Part shown: positions 35,568 to 44,289 of the stretch, piece after piece
Layout: each line of letters begins with the position of its first letter
How positions within the stretch are numbered: position 1 is the first letter of the stretch
Assembly: GCA_964521525.1 (NCBI GenBank)
Contig: CAZFTD010000001.1
Coordinates: 1 to 64,000, forward strand
Source of the DNA: CALEUX01 sp964521525
GTDB taxonomy: Bacteria > Bacteroidota > Bacteroidia > Bacteroidales > Marinilabiliaceae
DNA: 64,000 nucleotides
Reading direction: 5' to 3'
Notes under the pieces: generated by a model
What the model was told of the DNA's origin: nothing
The model's database searches: none
The model's input: the letters and a program-made list of their open reading frames with translations, nothing else
Made by a program: the position numbers and the translations under genes

Positions 35568-36809
35568 TCAGTCTCTGGCTTTTTTAATCATACCCAAAGT
35601 CAGCCAGCCCAATAAAAGAATTATTACCACCATTACTCCCCAAAGCCATAATTCATTTATTACACTTGGTTTTTGAGTAAATTCATCACTTCGAAGGCTA
35701 ATTTCATCTCCCAGTAGAATCGTTCCGGCATTATCAGGAATATTCTCAGGGAAACGCTCAATATCATAAGAAACTTTATAAGCCTGCTTATTCCCATAAT
35801 ACAAAAAATAGGTGGCTTGAGGCTGAAAACGGGCAATTAAATAATGATAGTACCCTTTTACTTCAACAGAATCTATAGTTAATGGCTGATTGTTCTGATT
35901 CTCTATTACCAGCTTCATGCGGGAAACCATTGTATTTGGTAATGAAAACACATTGTTCTCAAAAGAAGAGACTGTACCATTGGCAACAGTTACATAATTA
36001 TATCTCCACCCCTGCTCCGTTTTAATACTGTCGGTTAAACTGCGAATTGCAACCGGGCGGTAAAAATCAAAATTATTACCTATATAAATCTTTACAAGAG
36101 CAACAGGAACCTTGTTTTCAAATTCTAAATCAATAATGGTTTGCTTTCGTTCCTTATCATCCCAAATTTCCTTATTCTTAACCTTAACAGAATTATAAAC
36201 TCCCCCTTCAACCTGATTGAAGCTTACTTTAGCATATGAAAATAGAGGATTCTCACTACTTTTTACACATAAACGATAAAACTGGTATCGGGAATCTGGA
36301 ATGGCAACGCGGGTGAATTTATAATCAGTATGGTCATTTTGTATCGACAAAATGCGATAATTATTTACAATACTAAACCATTCCTTTTGATTGTGACTAC
36401 CTTCGAGCGAAACATTCCAATCAAAATTAGTACGACCAAAACTTAAGTCTATTTGGTTAATTAATTCGTCGGATTTCAAATCAAAAGTAAAATAATAGCC
36501 ATCGGAATTATGAGATTTATTCACCAGCTGAAATGGTACATCTGTATAAACAATTTTACCTGAAGAGCGCCTTAAAATGTAGGGTGCTTCAATTGTATCT
36601 CCTTCATCAGTAAAACCATATATTCGTATATCTGATAAATCATTATTTAGCTTCGAAAATATGTCCTCCGGTAAAGGAACCTTATGCCATTGACCATCGA
36701 CTCCGTTTAATGGTCGTTTAAAGCTATAATTAGTTATCTGGCCTTGCAGGTTAAGAGAAACAGCTATAAAACTTATTGCGAATAAAAACTGAATCAATTT
36801 CGTCATCAT
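35568..36809 (-). CDS. DUF3999 family protein
   Basis: Exported membrane-anchored protein of about 413 residues. Start at 36809 (Met-Met-Thr-Lys) gives a signal peptide ending Q-G-Q; an earlier in-frame ATG at 36839 is less likely. A beta-sandwich region carries DLSFGRTNFDWNVSLEGS, and one membrane helix lies near the C-terminus (VMVVIILLLGWLTLGM). It matches the DUF3999 family, usually paired with DUF2339, as here, where the partner ends 37 bp upstream. Function is unknown. Confidence 0.75.
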   Translation of the reverse strand: MMTKLIQFLFAISFIAVSLNLQGQITNYSFKRPLNGVDGQWHKVPLPEDIFSKLNNDLSDIRIYGFTDEGDTIEAPYILRRSSGKIVYTDVPFQLVNKSHNSDGYYFTFDLKSDELINQIDLSFGRTNFDWNVSLEGSHNQKEWFSIVNNYRILSIQNDHTDYKFTRVAIPDSRYQFYRLCVKSSENPLFSYAKVSFNQVEGGVYNSVKVKNKEIWDDKERKQTIIDLEFENKVPVALVKIYIGNNFDFYRPVAIRSLTDSIKTEQGWRYNYVTVANGTVSSFENNVFSLPNTMVSRMKLVIENQNNQPLTIDSVEVKGYYHYLIARFQPQATYFLYYGNKQAYKVSYDIERFPENIPDNAGTILLGDEISLRSDEFTQKPSVINELWLWGVMVVIILLLGWLTLGMIKKARD

Positions 36810-36845
36810 AAAATATTGTTTAATTATTGGAGTAGTCAAAAAAAA

Positions 36846-39224
36846 TTAACCCATTTTCTCTTCCTCAGATATTAGGTGCCGGTATTTGTTGTACAAAAAT
36901 GAAATTCCCAGTAACAATAAGCCCAACGAAACAAAAACAATGGTTTTAGCGATTGTATCAAGATGGGCGATATCGTAGAAAAACAGTTTTAAGAGAGTAC
37001 CTCCAAATAAAACAATGGCAGCCACACGTAAATAAGATTTTTTCTTCCAAATGCCTAGAGCTACCATCAATAACGCATAAACACCCCATAATATGCTTAA
37101 TCCAAGTTTATAGGATTGGGTTGACCCCGCCAAATCCATCCAATGAAGAAGTTCACTGCTTGCAACCCACAATACTGCTAAATAAGTTAATAAAATAAAC
37201 GGTTTATTTAAGTTTTCACGAATCACATTTGCTCGAATCGTTTTGTAAAATGCCATCATTAATAACCCAAAGAAAAGTAATGATATATAACGAATTGCAA
37301 TGTGCATTATTCCCCTGTTATAATATTCGCCCAAGGTTTTATTAATATAGGTTTCGCGTAAATCGCTTAAGTAATAAAGACTGCTAAATAAAAACACAAA
37401 CACAAGCAGGAAGTTAATAATCAGGGTTAAATATGTTAAGACCTGACTTTTAATTTTAGATATATTAATAAACGAAACCAGCGCAAAAAACAACAAACTA
37501 TAATTAATAAGCCAAACTACTTTAAAATCTCTTAAACTATAATTGTAGTAATAACTTGGATAATCTTGATTTTCATTATTTATAACCAATGATGAATCGG
37601 TAAATAATTGTTCCCAATAGTTTGCTATTTCAAGCCGGAATGAAAAATAAGAAACTATAACCAGAATAGCACCCATCATAAAACCGGCCATAATTTTTAA
37701 GGTGTCGTTGGTCAAAGCTGAATGATATTGTGCTTTTCGGTTAAAATAGTTCATAAAGGCAAAGGCCATCATGAATAAAACTGAGGACAAAAATTGAATG
37801 TTGAGCAAAAAGGAAACTCTAGTATCGGGATAGTCAGGGTTATAATTATCGTATACCAAAGCCCAGTCGTGTATAATGCTGAAAAAAGCCAAAATCATTA
37901 ATGGATAAGCAATTTTCTCATATACTTTGATGGCATAAGCACGTCCTATCCAGAAAAGCAACGCGGCCTCTCCTACCCATAAAAGGGTTACCCAATTACC
38001 ATCTAATTGAACAGGAATGGCTATGGTTATGAAAATTAAAACCAGACCTGAAACGAAGTACAAAAGCTGTTTATCGCCTAAATTCTTTCGGTAAATAAGA
38101 GCTGCCACAATAAAATGAATTACGGCATTGGCGAGAGTAAAAAAGCCCAGCAATTTTTCTCCACCGGCAATATCGTTTACAAGCGAATAGCCAAAACCGT
38201 AAAAAATAAAAGAGTTCGACAAAACCAACAGCACGTCTCCAATATTGAGTTTCTCCTTTTGTAAAACTTTAAATGCTAAGAAAATAAGATAAAAAATAAG
38301 GAAAAATACGGTCAAGAAACTAAACGCAAGGGCTATTTGCTTTTGAGCGCTAAATCGGAATAAGAACCACGAAGCATAAATTAACCAGGTAAAAATAAAC
38401 GCAGAATAATAAAGCGGTTTCCAATATTTATGAAATGCTATTATTAAAATTCCAATATTGATGATGGCAGTATAAGTAAATAAAACTGCCACCCGGCCTG
38501 AGCCATCGCTTAACAAAAAAGGTACGGCATAGGCACCCACCAAGCCAATAAGGGCAATAACCTGTCGGTTATAATTTAACGATGCAGCCACAGCAAACGA
38601 AGTAAAAACCACCATCATTGCAAAGGCTAAAACCTGAGGAATTAACTGGTAAAAACTGTAACTGGCAAAAGTAATAAAATACATAATGGCCAATGCCCCA
38701 CTCACCAAAACAGCACTAAAATTCAGAAAGTTCTTTTTCAAATAAACTCCTGTACCCAGCATGGCCAAACCAAAAATATAACCTAAAATTATTCGTGCCA
38801 GCGGACTTATAATTTGGTGATCGATGGCATATTTTGCTCCAATGGCAACACCAATTACTGTAATAACAATTCCTATTTTACTAATTAAATTCTCGCCAAT
38901 AAACTTTTCAAGATTAGATTTTGAAGAAGGCGTGGTGGTTGTTGACGGCTTAATTCTTTTGGGCTCATTGTAAGGTTTTGAAACTCTCTCCTGCTCAATT
39001 ACAGGGCCTTTAACACTTAAAGTTGGTGGTTGCTGACTCAGAACTTCAGATATAACAACTGTTTCATCGGGAAAAGAGGATGCAATATCCTCATTACCTT
39101 TAAGTTCAATTTTTTTTATCTCTTGTTTTAAATTATCAACTTCTTTAAAAAACTCGACTTGTTTCTTTTCAAGATATTCAAGTCGGGTTAAAAGTTGATT
39201 CAGTTTTTCTTGATTGTTATTCAT
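36846..39224 (-). CDS. DUF2339 multi-spanning membrane protein
   Basis: Integral membrane protein of 792 residues. The first 45 residues form a coiled coil (LLTRLEYLEKKQVEFF), followed by a Pro/Ser/Thr-rich linker and about twenty hydrophobic helices from residue 110 on. The sequence ENLISKIGIVITVIGVAIGAK at the first helix (quoted in part) is typical of DUF2339. These proteins are large membrane components of unknown role, found next to DUF3999 proteins. The pair probably works together in the envelope. Confidence 0.8.
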   Translation of the reverse strand: MNNNQEKLNQLLTRLEYLEKKQVEFFKEVDNLKQEIKKIELKGNEDIASSFPDETVVISEVLSQQPPTLSVKGPVIEQERVSKPYNEPKRIKPSTTTTPSSKSNLEKFIGENLISKIGIVITVIGVAIGAKYAIDHQIISPLARIILGYIFGLAMLGTGVYLKKNFLNFSAVLVSGALAIMYFITFASYSFYQLIPQVLAFAMMVVFTSFAVAASLNYNRQVIALIGLVGAYAVPFLLSDGSGRVAVLFTYTAIINIGILIIAFHKYWKPLYYSAFIFTWLIYASWFLFRFSAQKQIALAFSFLTVFFLIFYLIFLAFKVLQKEKLNIGDVLLVLSNSFIFYGFGYSLVNDIAGGEKLLGFFTLANAVIHFIVAALIYRKNLGDKQLLYFVSGLVLIFITIAIPVQLDGNWVTLLWVGEAALLFWIGRAYAIKVYEKIAYPLMILAFFSIIHDWALVYDNYNPDYPDTRVSFLLNIQFLSSVLFMMAFAFMNYFNRKAQYHSALTNDTLKIMAGFMMGAILVIVSYFSFRLEIANYWEQLFTDSSLVINNENQDYPSYYYNYSLRDFKVVWLINYSLLFFALVSFINISKIKSQVLTYLTLIINFLLVFVFLFSSLYYLSDLRETYINKTLGEYYNRGIMHIAIRYISLLFFGLLMMAFYKTIRANVIRENLNKPFILLTYLAVLWVASSELLHWMDLAGSTQSYKLGLSILWGVYALLMVALGIWKKKSYLRVAAIVLFGGTLLKLFFYDIAHLDTIAKTIVFVSLGLLLLGISFLYNKYRHLISEEEKMG

Positions 39225-39293
39225 AAATATAGGTTAAGGCCCTGTTTTGCTATGTGTCTTTTGTAATGTATCCTCATAATTCTGCATCAAAGA

Positions 39294-39607
39294 TTATTCA
39301 ACTATTAAATAACCCACAACATTTAACATTATGAACATCATGCCGCTAATAAACATTAAAAATAAGATAACGGTTTTAACTTCAATCAACTCCCGTCCCT
39401 CTTTTAAAATCAACTTGTGAAAATTTGGCAATACAATGGTTAACAATCCTAACAAAAAAATGGATGAAGTACCAATTTTCCACCAATACCTAATGGAAAT
39501 GTCTGGTTATGACCGGTAAAAAAATAGTAAATATCGTGGATAACCACCGAATTTCAAAAAACAATAACATCAACAACAGCGCTCCAACGAATTTGTAGTT
39601 GTTTCAT
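39294..39607 (-). pseudogene. Frameshifted small membrane protein gene
   Basis: Between the DUF2339 gene and the transglycosylase, three frames on the minus strand join into one plausible small membrane protein of about 100 residues. The ATG at 39607 starts one frame; a second frame reads ALLLMLLFFEIRWLSTIF; a third reads RYWWKIGTSSIFLLGLL and ends ...MLNVVGYLIVE with TAA at 39294-39296. Each segment is hydrophobic and segment junctions lie near 39590 and 39500. Two single-base indels would explain it. It could be a decayed gene or an assembly or read error; no product can be named. Confidence 0.5.
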
Positions 39608-39866
39608 AGTTTTGGTTATTAGGTTAATACAAATATAACAAAGTAACTCAAATAAACCAGGTTCTTTTTAAGTTGGCTTAATTTGCAAAAAATGAAAAGC
39701 CCTTTCATTAATTTACATATAATAATTTGCTATTCAGGAATAGATTTTGTAACATCAAAGCATTATAAATCGTAGAAATACTAAGCCGTTTGGATACGTA
39801 CAGGGAGATGACTTCGAAGTTTTGGACGGTTATACAAAAGAAATAACATCAACAAATTTTTGAGAC

Positions 39867-40835
39867 ATGGGGAACTATACTAACAACTCATATATCAGGC
39901 TCTTGTCGGTTTCAACAACTGTTATTGCCACAGTAATGGTTATCGGCCTATTTATTCATTCGGCCGACCCTATAGTGAAAACATATGGAGAACAAAATCC
40001 TCCAACCGAAAACTTCGTAAAAAGTTATGCGATTCATGCCTTACCTATTCCTAAACAAATGACATTTGCCAACGAAGAGGTACCACTCAATAAAACCTAC
40101 GTTCGCGAAAGTTTCGACCGTGAGGTGCTAGTTAACACTTACTGGCAATCGCAGACATTATTACTGATTAAACGCGCCAACAGATATTTTCCTGTTATAG
40201 AGCCAATTTTAAAGGAACAAGGCATTCCCCAAGACTTTAAATACCTGGCACTGATTGAAAGCGGATTAATGCCTCGCATTGTTTCTCCTGCCGGAGCTGC
40301 CGGTATATGGCAATTCATGCCAAATACAGCCAAGGATTATGGTTTGGAGGTAAATAAGGAAGTTGATGAGCGTTACCATTTAGAAAAATCAACGGTTGCG
40401 GCTTGCCGCTACCTTAAAAAAGCTTACGAAAAATATGGTTCGTGGGCTCTGGCTGCTGCAGCATATAATGCTGGTCCTGCCGGAATTGAACGTCAACTGG
40501 GAAAACAAAAATCAACAAGCTATTACGAGTTGTTATTAGGAGAAGAAACCGGCAGATATGTATTCCGCATTCTGGCTATTAAGCAAATTATTGAAGACCC
40601 GCAAAGCTATGGCTTTTATTTTACCGCCGATGATTTGTACTACCCTATTCAATATAATGAGATAGAAATTAACGGATCCATTGCAAATATTGCAGATTTT
40701 GCAAGCGAAAACGGAATCACATACCGCGAACTTAAAGATATGAATCCCTGGCTGCGTGAAACATTTTTAACCAACGCAACCGGTAAAAAATATACGCTTA
40801 AAATTCCCAAACCGGGAGCTTTTATCGTGGATTAA
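39867..40835 (+). CDS. Lytic transglycosylase, MltD-like, with C-terminal LysM-like region
   Basis: Exported cell-wall hydrolase of 322 residues. A membrane or signal helix lies at about 14-31. The SLT domain (about 105-235) has the catalytic Glu in YLALIESGL, then SPAGAAGIWQFMPNTAKDYG and AAAAYNAGPAGIERQL. The C-terminal 60 residues (IANIADFASENGITYRELKD) look like a LysM domain for peptidoglycan binding. It cleaves the glycan strand to 1,6-anhydro-muramyl ends. The gene stands alone on the plus strand between minus-strand genes. Confidence 0.9.
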   Translation: MGNYTNNSYIRLLSVSTTVIATVMVIGLFIHSADPIVKTYGEQNPPTENFVKSYAIHALPIPKQMTFANEEVPLNKTYVRESFDREVLVNTYWQSQTLLLIKRANRYFPVIEPILKEQGIPQDFKYLALIESGLMPRIVSPAGAAGIWQFMPNTAKDYGLEVNKEVDERYHLEKSTVAACRYLKKAYEKYGSWALAAAAYNAGPAGIERQLGKQKSTSYYELLLGEETGRYVFRILAIKQIIEDPQSYGFYFTADDLYYPIQYNEIEINGSIANIADFASENGITYRELKDMNPWLRETFLTNATGKKYTLKIPKPGAFIVD

Positions 40836-40840
40836 TGACG

Positions 40841-41734
40841 TTATAACAACTCAGCATTATTATTGCTATTGCCTTCATCTTCGGTGTCGACATGAATGGT
40901 GACTGTTAATCCCATTTTTTCTTCAATTATTTTTTCGTACCGGCTGGCAATATTGTGTGCCATTTCAAGGCTGTAGTTTCCGGGCAACATTATATGGAAC
41001 GTGAGCTCAGTATGATTTCCATAATGATGTATTTTAAAATGATGAGGATTAAGCGGAACTTGTGCTTCAACTAAGGTTCCGCATTGAATTACCTGCTTTT
41101 CGGTTTCCTTGTTAATGCCCTCTCCCAGCAGTAAACTAACCGAATCTTTCATTATTCCGTAAGTTGTATAAAAAATAAACAGCGAAACTAAAAATCCCAG
41201 AAAACTGTCGATCCACCATATCCTATTCCCAACAAAAATTCCAAAAAGAATAATAACACTTGAAATGGCATCTGAACGGTGATGCCAGCCGTCGGCTATA
41301 AGAGAGTTATATCTGTATGCTTTTCCTATGATGAGCGAATATCTGGCCATAATCTCTTTTACAATTACCGATGTAACAGTAACCCATATGGCAACAGCAC
41401 CAAAAACACCTTCCGACTTTTCGCGAAACTTTACAATTGATTCAATAAGAAAGTTAAATCCAACAACCGCCAAAAGCACACCCACAACAATGGAAGCTAT
41501 AAGCTCGGCTCTTCCGTGCCCGTATGGATGATTCTTATCGGCTGGGGATTGTGAATATTTAATGCCTACCAAAACAGCCACTGAAGAAACCGAATCGGAC
41601 AAAGTATGCCATGCATCAGCTATCAATGCTACAGAGTTTGAAATAATACCTGCCCAAATTTTTAAGGCAAACAGAGCAGTATTTAAAATAATCGAAAGCC
41701 AGGTGGCTACTAATGGTTTTTTACTATTTTTCAC
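40841..41734 (-). CDS. Cation diffusion facilitator (zinc/iron/manganese efflux)
   Basis: CDF transporter of 297 residues with about six membrane helices. Metal-site motifs are H-T-L-S-D in helix 2 (LIADAWHTLSDSVSS) and H-R-S-D in helix 5 (LIADGWHHRSDAISS); the His in both suggests Zn or Co. The loop SPADKNHPYGHGRAE is the family signature, and the cytoplasmic C-terminal domain contains LTFHIMLPG and HVDTEDE. It exports divalent metal by proton exchange. It ends 5 bp from the convergent transglycosylase stop. Confidence 0.92.
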   Translation of the reverse strand: MKNSKKPLVATWLSIILNTALFALKIWAGIISNSVALIADAWHTLSDSVSSVAVLVGIKYSQSPADKNHPYGHGRAELIASIVVGVLLAVVGFNFLIESIVKFREKSEGVFGAVAIWVTVTSVIVKEIMARYSLIIGKAYRYNSLIADGWHHRSDAISSVIILFGIFVGNRIWWIDSFLGFLVSLFIFYTTYGIMKDSVSLLLGEGINKETEKQVIQCGTLVEAQVPLNPHHFKIHHYGNHTELTFHIMLPGNYSLEMAHNIASRYEKIIEEKMGLTVTIHVDTEDEGNSNNNAELL

Positions 41735-41774
41735 CGAATTATTAAATATATATCAGGTTTAGACGATTATGGTA

Positions 41775-42155
41775 TTAATAGCTTTTATCAACCGGAAAAC
41801 CTTGCTTAACCCAGTTTATAAAACCACCATCAAGTTCGTAGACCTTTTTGTATTTCATTTTACTTAACAAGGCGATTACTTCTTTTGACCGAACGCCTTT
41901 TTCACAATAAATAAATATTGGTGTGTTAGTATCAATCTTTGCTAACAGGGCTTCCAAAGCATCTTTTTCACCTGCCCATTGAGCATTTGCAATGCGACTT
42001 TTCAAAAATTCTTCCTCAACCCTGACGTCTAATAAAACAGGGTTCTCAGCTTTTTGTAACTCTTGATAAAAATCGGCAGGGCTAAGCTTTATAATTATTA
42101 TTGCTATGGTAAAAACCCATAAAAGCAAAATCTTTGCACAATACATAATCAACAA
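41775..42155 (-). CDS. Rhodanese-like sulfurtransferase domain protein
   Basis: Protein of 126 residues with an N-terminal membrane or signal helix (about 4-22) and a rhodanese domain. The loop reads FIYCEKGVRSKEV, with the active Cys near residue 83, preceded by LLDVRVEEEF. It could transfer sulfur or act in thiol chemistry in the periplasm. Its start overlaps the HemW gene end by 7 bp, so it is probably coupled to that gene. Confidence 0.85.
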   Translation of the reverse strand: MLIMYCAKILLLWVFTIAIIIIKLSPADFYQELQKAENPVLLDVRVEEEFLKSRIANAQWAGEKDALEALLAKIDTNTPIFIYCEKGVRSKEVIALLSKMKYKKVYELDGGFINWVKQGFPVDKSY

Positions 42156-43264
42156 ATTAAAAAATCTTCAATTATTCTATCAACCTGAAACCAATGCTCT
42201 TCTTTACAAATTAAATGGTTGTTTAATACTGTTAACCAACCTCTGTCAATCCACTTTTCTGCAGTTTGGTTAAAACCTTGAAAATACTCCGTAAAATTGT
42301 TATTACAATGCTCTATATTAATTCCCCACATGGTGCGCAATCCTAGCATTATCATTTCATTGTAACGCTCAGCCCGGCTTAATGTTTCTTCTTCGTGCAA
42401 TAAATCAAAACGGCCGGTAAGATATTGTTTAAGATTCGACTTATTCCAAAAGCGTTTATTTTCAACAAACGAATGACTCCCAGGGCCAAAACCCAAATAA
42501 GGAACATTTTTCCAGTAAGACGTATTATGTTGTGAAAAGTATCCCGGGCTACAAAAGTTAGATACTTCGTAATGAACCTTACCGACCTTACTAAGCCCGT
42601 AGCAAAGCAGTAAATACTGCTCCAAACTTTCAACATCGCTCAATTCATTCAAAAAACCATTTCGTTTCAGGCTGAAAAAAGATGTTCCTTTTTCGATGGT
42701 TAAATGGTAAGCCGAGATATGTTGTACAGGCAGACTTTGAAAAACAGCCAGGTTTTCTCGAAAACTTTGTCTGTTGCTCCAGGGTAAGCCATAAATAAAA
42801 TCAACGCCAATATTATTAAATCCAACTTTTATAGCATTATCAATTGCCATTTTAGCCTGATGCGAATTATGACGACGTTGCATTTTTTGTAAATCCAAAT
42901 CATTAAAACTTTGAATCCCTATACTTAACCTGTTAAACCCACGGTTAAATATTTCGTTGAGATAAGAAACCGATAAATCGTCAGGGTTGCATTCAACAGT
43001 AATTTCAGCTTTATCAGATATAATAAAAAAGTTTTTAAAAGCATTTAAAATCTCGGTTAAATGCTCAGGCTTGAGTAGTGATGGCGTACCACCTCCGAAA
43101 TAAATGGTATTAATAGGGTAATTAAAATCAGTTGCACGTAAAGCTATTTCGCTTTTTAAATTCTCAACAAATTGAGGAATTGACCTCAATTGAGTGGTTT
43201 TAAAAAAATCACAATAACCACATCGCGAAAAACAAAACGGAATATGAATATAAAGTCCGGCCAT
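42149..43264 (-). CDS. hemW: HemW-like radical SAM protein
   Basis: Radical SAM enzyme of about 371 residues, related to oxygen-independent coproporphyrinogen oxidase but of the HemW type (haem chaperone). The start at 43264 opens on AGLYIHIPFCFSRCGYCDF, whose C-x-x-x-C-x-x-C binds the 4Fe-4S cluster. An ORF start at 43357 adds about 31 unrelated residues that read through the parS palindrome, so I reject it. Also seen are IYFGGGTPSLL and SIGIQSFND. It probably inserts haem into respiratory proteins. Confidence 0.9.
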   Translation of the reverse strand: MAGLYIHIPFCFSRCGYCDFFKTTQLRSIPQFVENLKSEIALRATDFNYPINTIYFGGGTPSLLKPEHLTEILNAFKNFFIISDKAEITVECNPDDLSVSYLNEIFNRGFNRLSIGIQSFNDLDLQKMQRRHNSHQAKMAIDNAIKVGFNNIGVDFIYGLPWSNRQSFRENLAVFQSLPVQHISAYHLTIEKGTSFFSLKRNGFLNELSDVESLEQYLLLCYGLSKVGKVHYEVSNFCSPGYFSQHNTSYWKNVPYLGFGPGSHSFVENKRFWNKSNLKQYLTGRFDLLHEEETLSRAERYNEMIMLGLRTMWGINIEHCNNNFTEYFQGFNQTAEKWIDRGWLTVLNNHLICKEEHWFQVDRIIEDFLIC

Positions 43265-43273
43265 GCTATAGAT

Positions 43274-43289
43274 TGTTTCACGTGAAACA
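43274..43289. promoter_or_regulatory. parS-type centromere site
   Basis: The 16 bp palindrome TGTTTCACGTGAAACA matches the conserved chromosomal parS sequence bound by ParB. It lies 10 bp upstream of the hemW start, in the gap before vanZ. parS sites cluster near replication origins in most bacteria. This one is about 3 kb from the origin candidate at 46.1-46.6 kb. Confidence 0.85.
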
Positions 43290-43462
43290 TTCAAAAACAG
43301 AAAGTTAAAGGGGTTTATCAACAGTTTTTCAACAGAAACAAACAGTTTTATTAACAACTTTCAATGGTTATTTGTTAATAAACCAACAAAAATGAATACA
43401 AATTCATTTTTTACCAATAATTTTTAAATTATAAAGTAAAAGCGTTATTTTGCCAGAAAAAA

Positions 43463-43849
43463 ATGCAAGTAATCGCTTATCTAAAAAAATATCCATTTAC
43501 CGTTATCAGTGTATCCATAATTCTTTACCTAAGTTTTATGTCGGTAGGCGGAATTCCCGATAATAAGTTTTTTCAATTTCGTCGTTTCGATTTGATTGTC
43601 CATTTTTTAATGTATGCCTTTCTCTCAGTGGTATTCTTTAGTGAAAGATATAAAAACATCAGGAATGAAAATATTAAGTTGATATGGAAAATATTTCTGG
43701 TTTTGATTTGCTTTGGCGCTACCATTGAAATTCTTCAACCCGTTTTATCGAACAGAAGCTGTGAATTTTTTGATTTCATGGCCAACATACTTGGCGTTTT
43801 TGCAGGCTTTTTCACCCATAGGTTATGGGTGAAAGTACTAAAGCGATAA
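43463..43849 (+). CDS. VanZ-family membrane protein
   Basis: Small membrane protein of 128 residues with four hydrophobic helices (about 12-28, 47-60, 75-92, 105-120) and the VanZ-like motifs FDLIVHFLMYAFLSVVFF and GATIEILQPVLSNRSCEFFD. The role of such proteins is unclear; some affect glycopeptide susceptibility or envelope lipids. Its 3' end overlaps that of the convergent Rrf2 gene by 12 bp. Confidence 0.8.
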   Translation: MQVIAYLKKYPFTVISVSIILYLSFMSVGGIPDNKFFQFRRFDLIVHFLMYAFLSVVFFSERYKNIRNENIKLIWKIFLVLICFGATIEILQPVLSNRSCEFFDFMANILGVFAGFFTHRLWVKVLKR

Positions 43850-44284
43850 AAACAGTTTTTCCTGCTTTTCATAATTGGCGGCTATTGAGCCAATGGTTTC
43901 GCTGGTAAAAAACTGCTCTACCTCGCTCCTAATCTTACTGTACTGCTCGTGAACAGTACATTTTTTTGAACTGTTATCCTTACAATAACACGGACGTGCA
44001 CCAATAATACAATTATCGAATAACTCACGACCATCAATAATGATAATAATATCGAATAATGTAACTTCAAATGGGTCTTTATTAAACGAAAAACCTCCGT
44101 TTGGACCACGTAAACTCGACAAAATACCTTTTCGAACAAAAACCTGCAAAATTTTACTTAAAAATTGCATAGGAATTTCCAGCTCCGAAGCCATTCGCCT
44201 CACATTCACTTTTGTTCCTGAAGCCGCTTTTATTCCAATGTAAATTATAGAACGCAAAGCGTATTTGCATGTCATCGAAAGCAT
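43838..44284 (-). CDS. Rrf2-family transcriptional regulator
   Basis: Winged-helix regulator of 148 residues: CKYALRSIIYIGIKA, IPMQFLSKILQVFVRKGIL and SLRGPNGGFSF form the DNA-binding part. The C-terminal part has three Cys in the order C-Y-C then C about seven residues on (RPCYCKDNSSKKC), which fits a Fe-S cluster sensor of the IscR/NsrR/RsrR kind. It lies directly downstream of the LutB-like gene (6 bp), so it may control Fe-S or redox genes. Confidence 0.88.
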   Translation of the reverse strand: MLSMTCKYALRSIIYIGIKAASGTKVNVRRMASELEIPMQFLSKILQVFVRKGILSSLRGPNGGFSFNKDPFEVTLFDIIIIIDGRELFDNCIIGARPCYCKDNSSKKCTVHEQYSKIRSEVEQFFTSETIGSIAANYEKQEKLFLSL

Positions 44285-44289
44285 AATTC

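Noticed and set aside
39800..39866. Small ATG frame before the transglycosylase gene
   Set aside because: Twelve codons, no conserved features and no sign of translation.
43265..43357. Longer N-terminus of HemW
   Set aside because: The added codons read through the parS palindrome and have no family match; MAGLYIHIPFC is the usual HemW start.
43311..43381. Alternative origin site with TTATCAACA and TTATTAACA nonamers beside parS
   Set aside because: Nonamers are imperfect, and the genes from 43.8 to 46.1 kb still show the left-arm base bias (C over G on the plus strand), so the switch lies further right. It remains a second choice.
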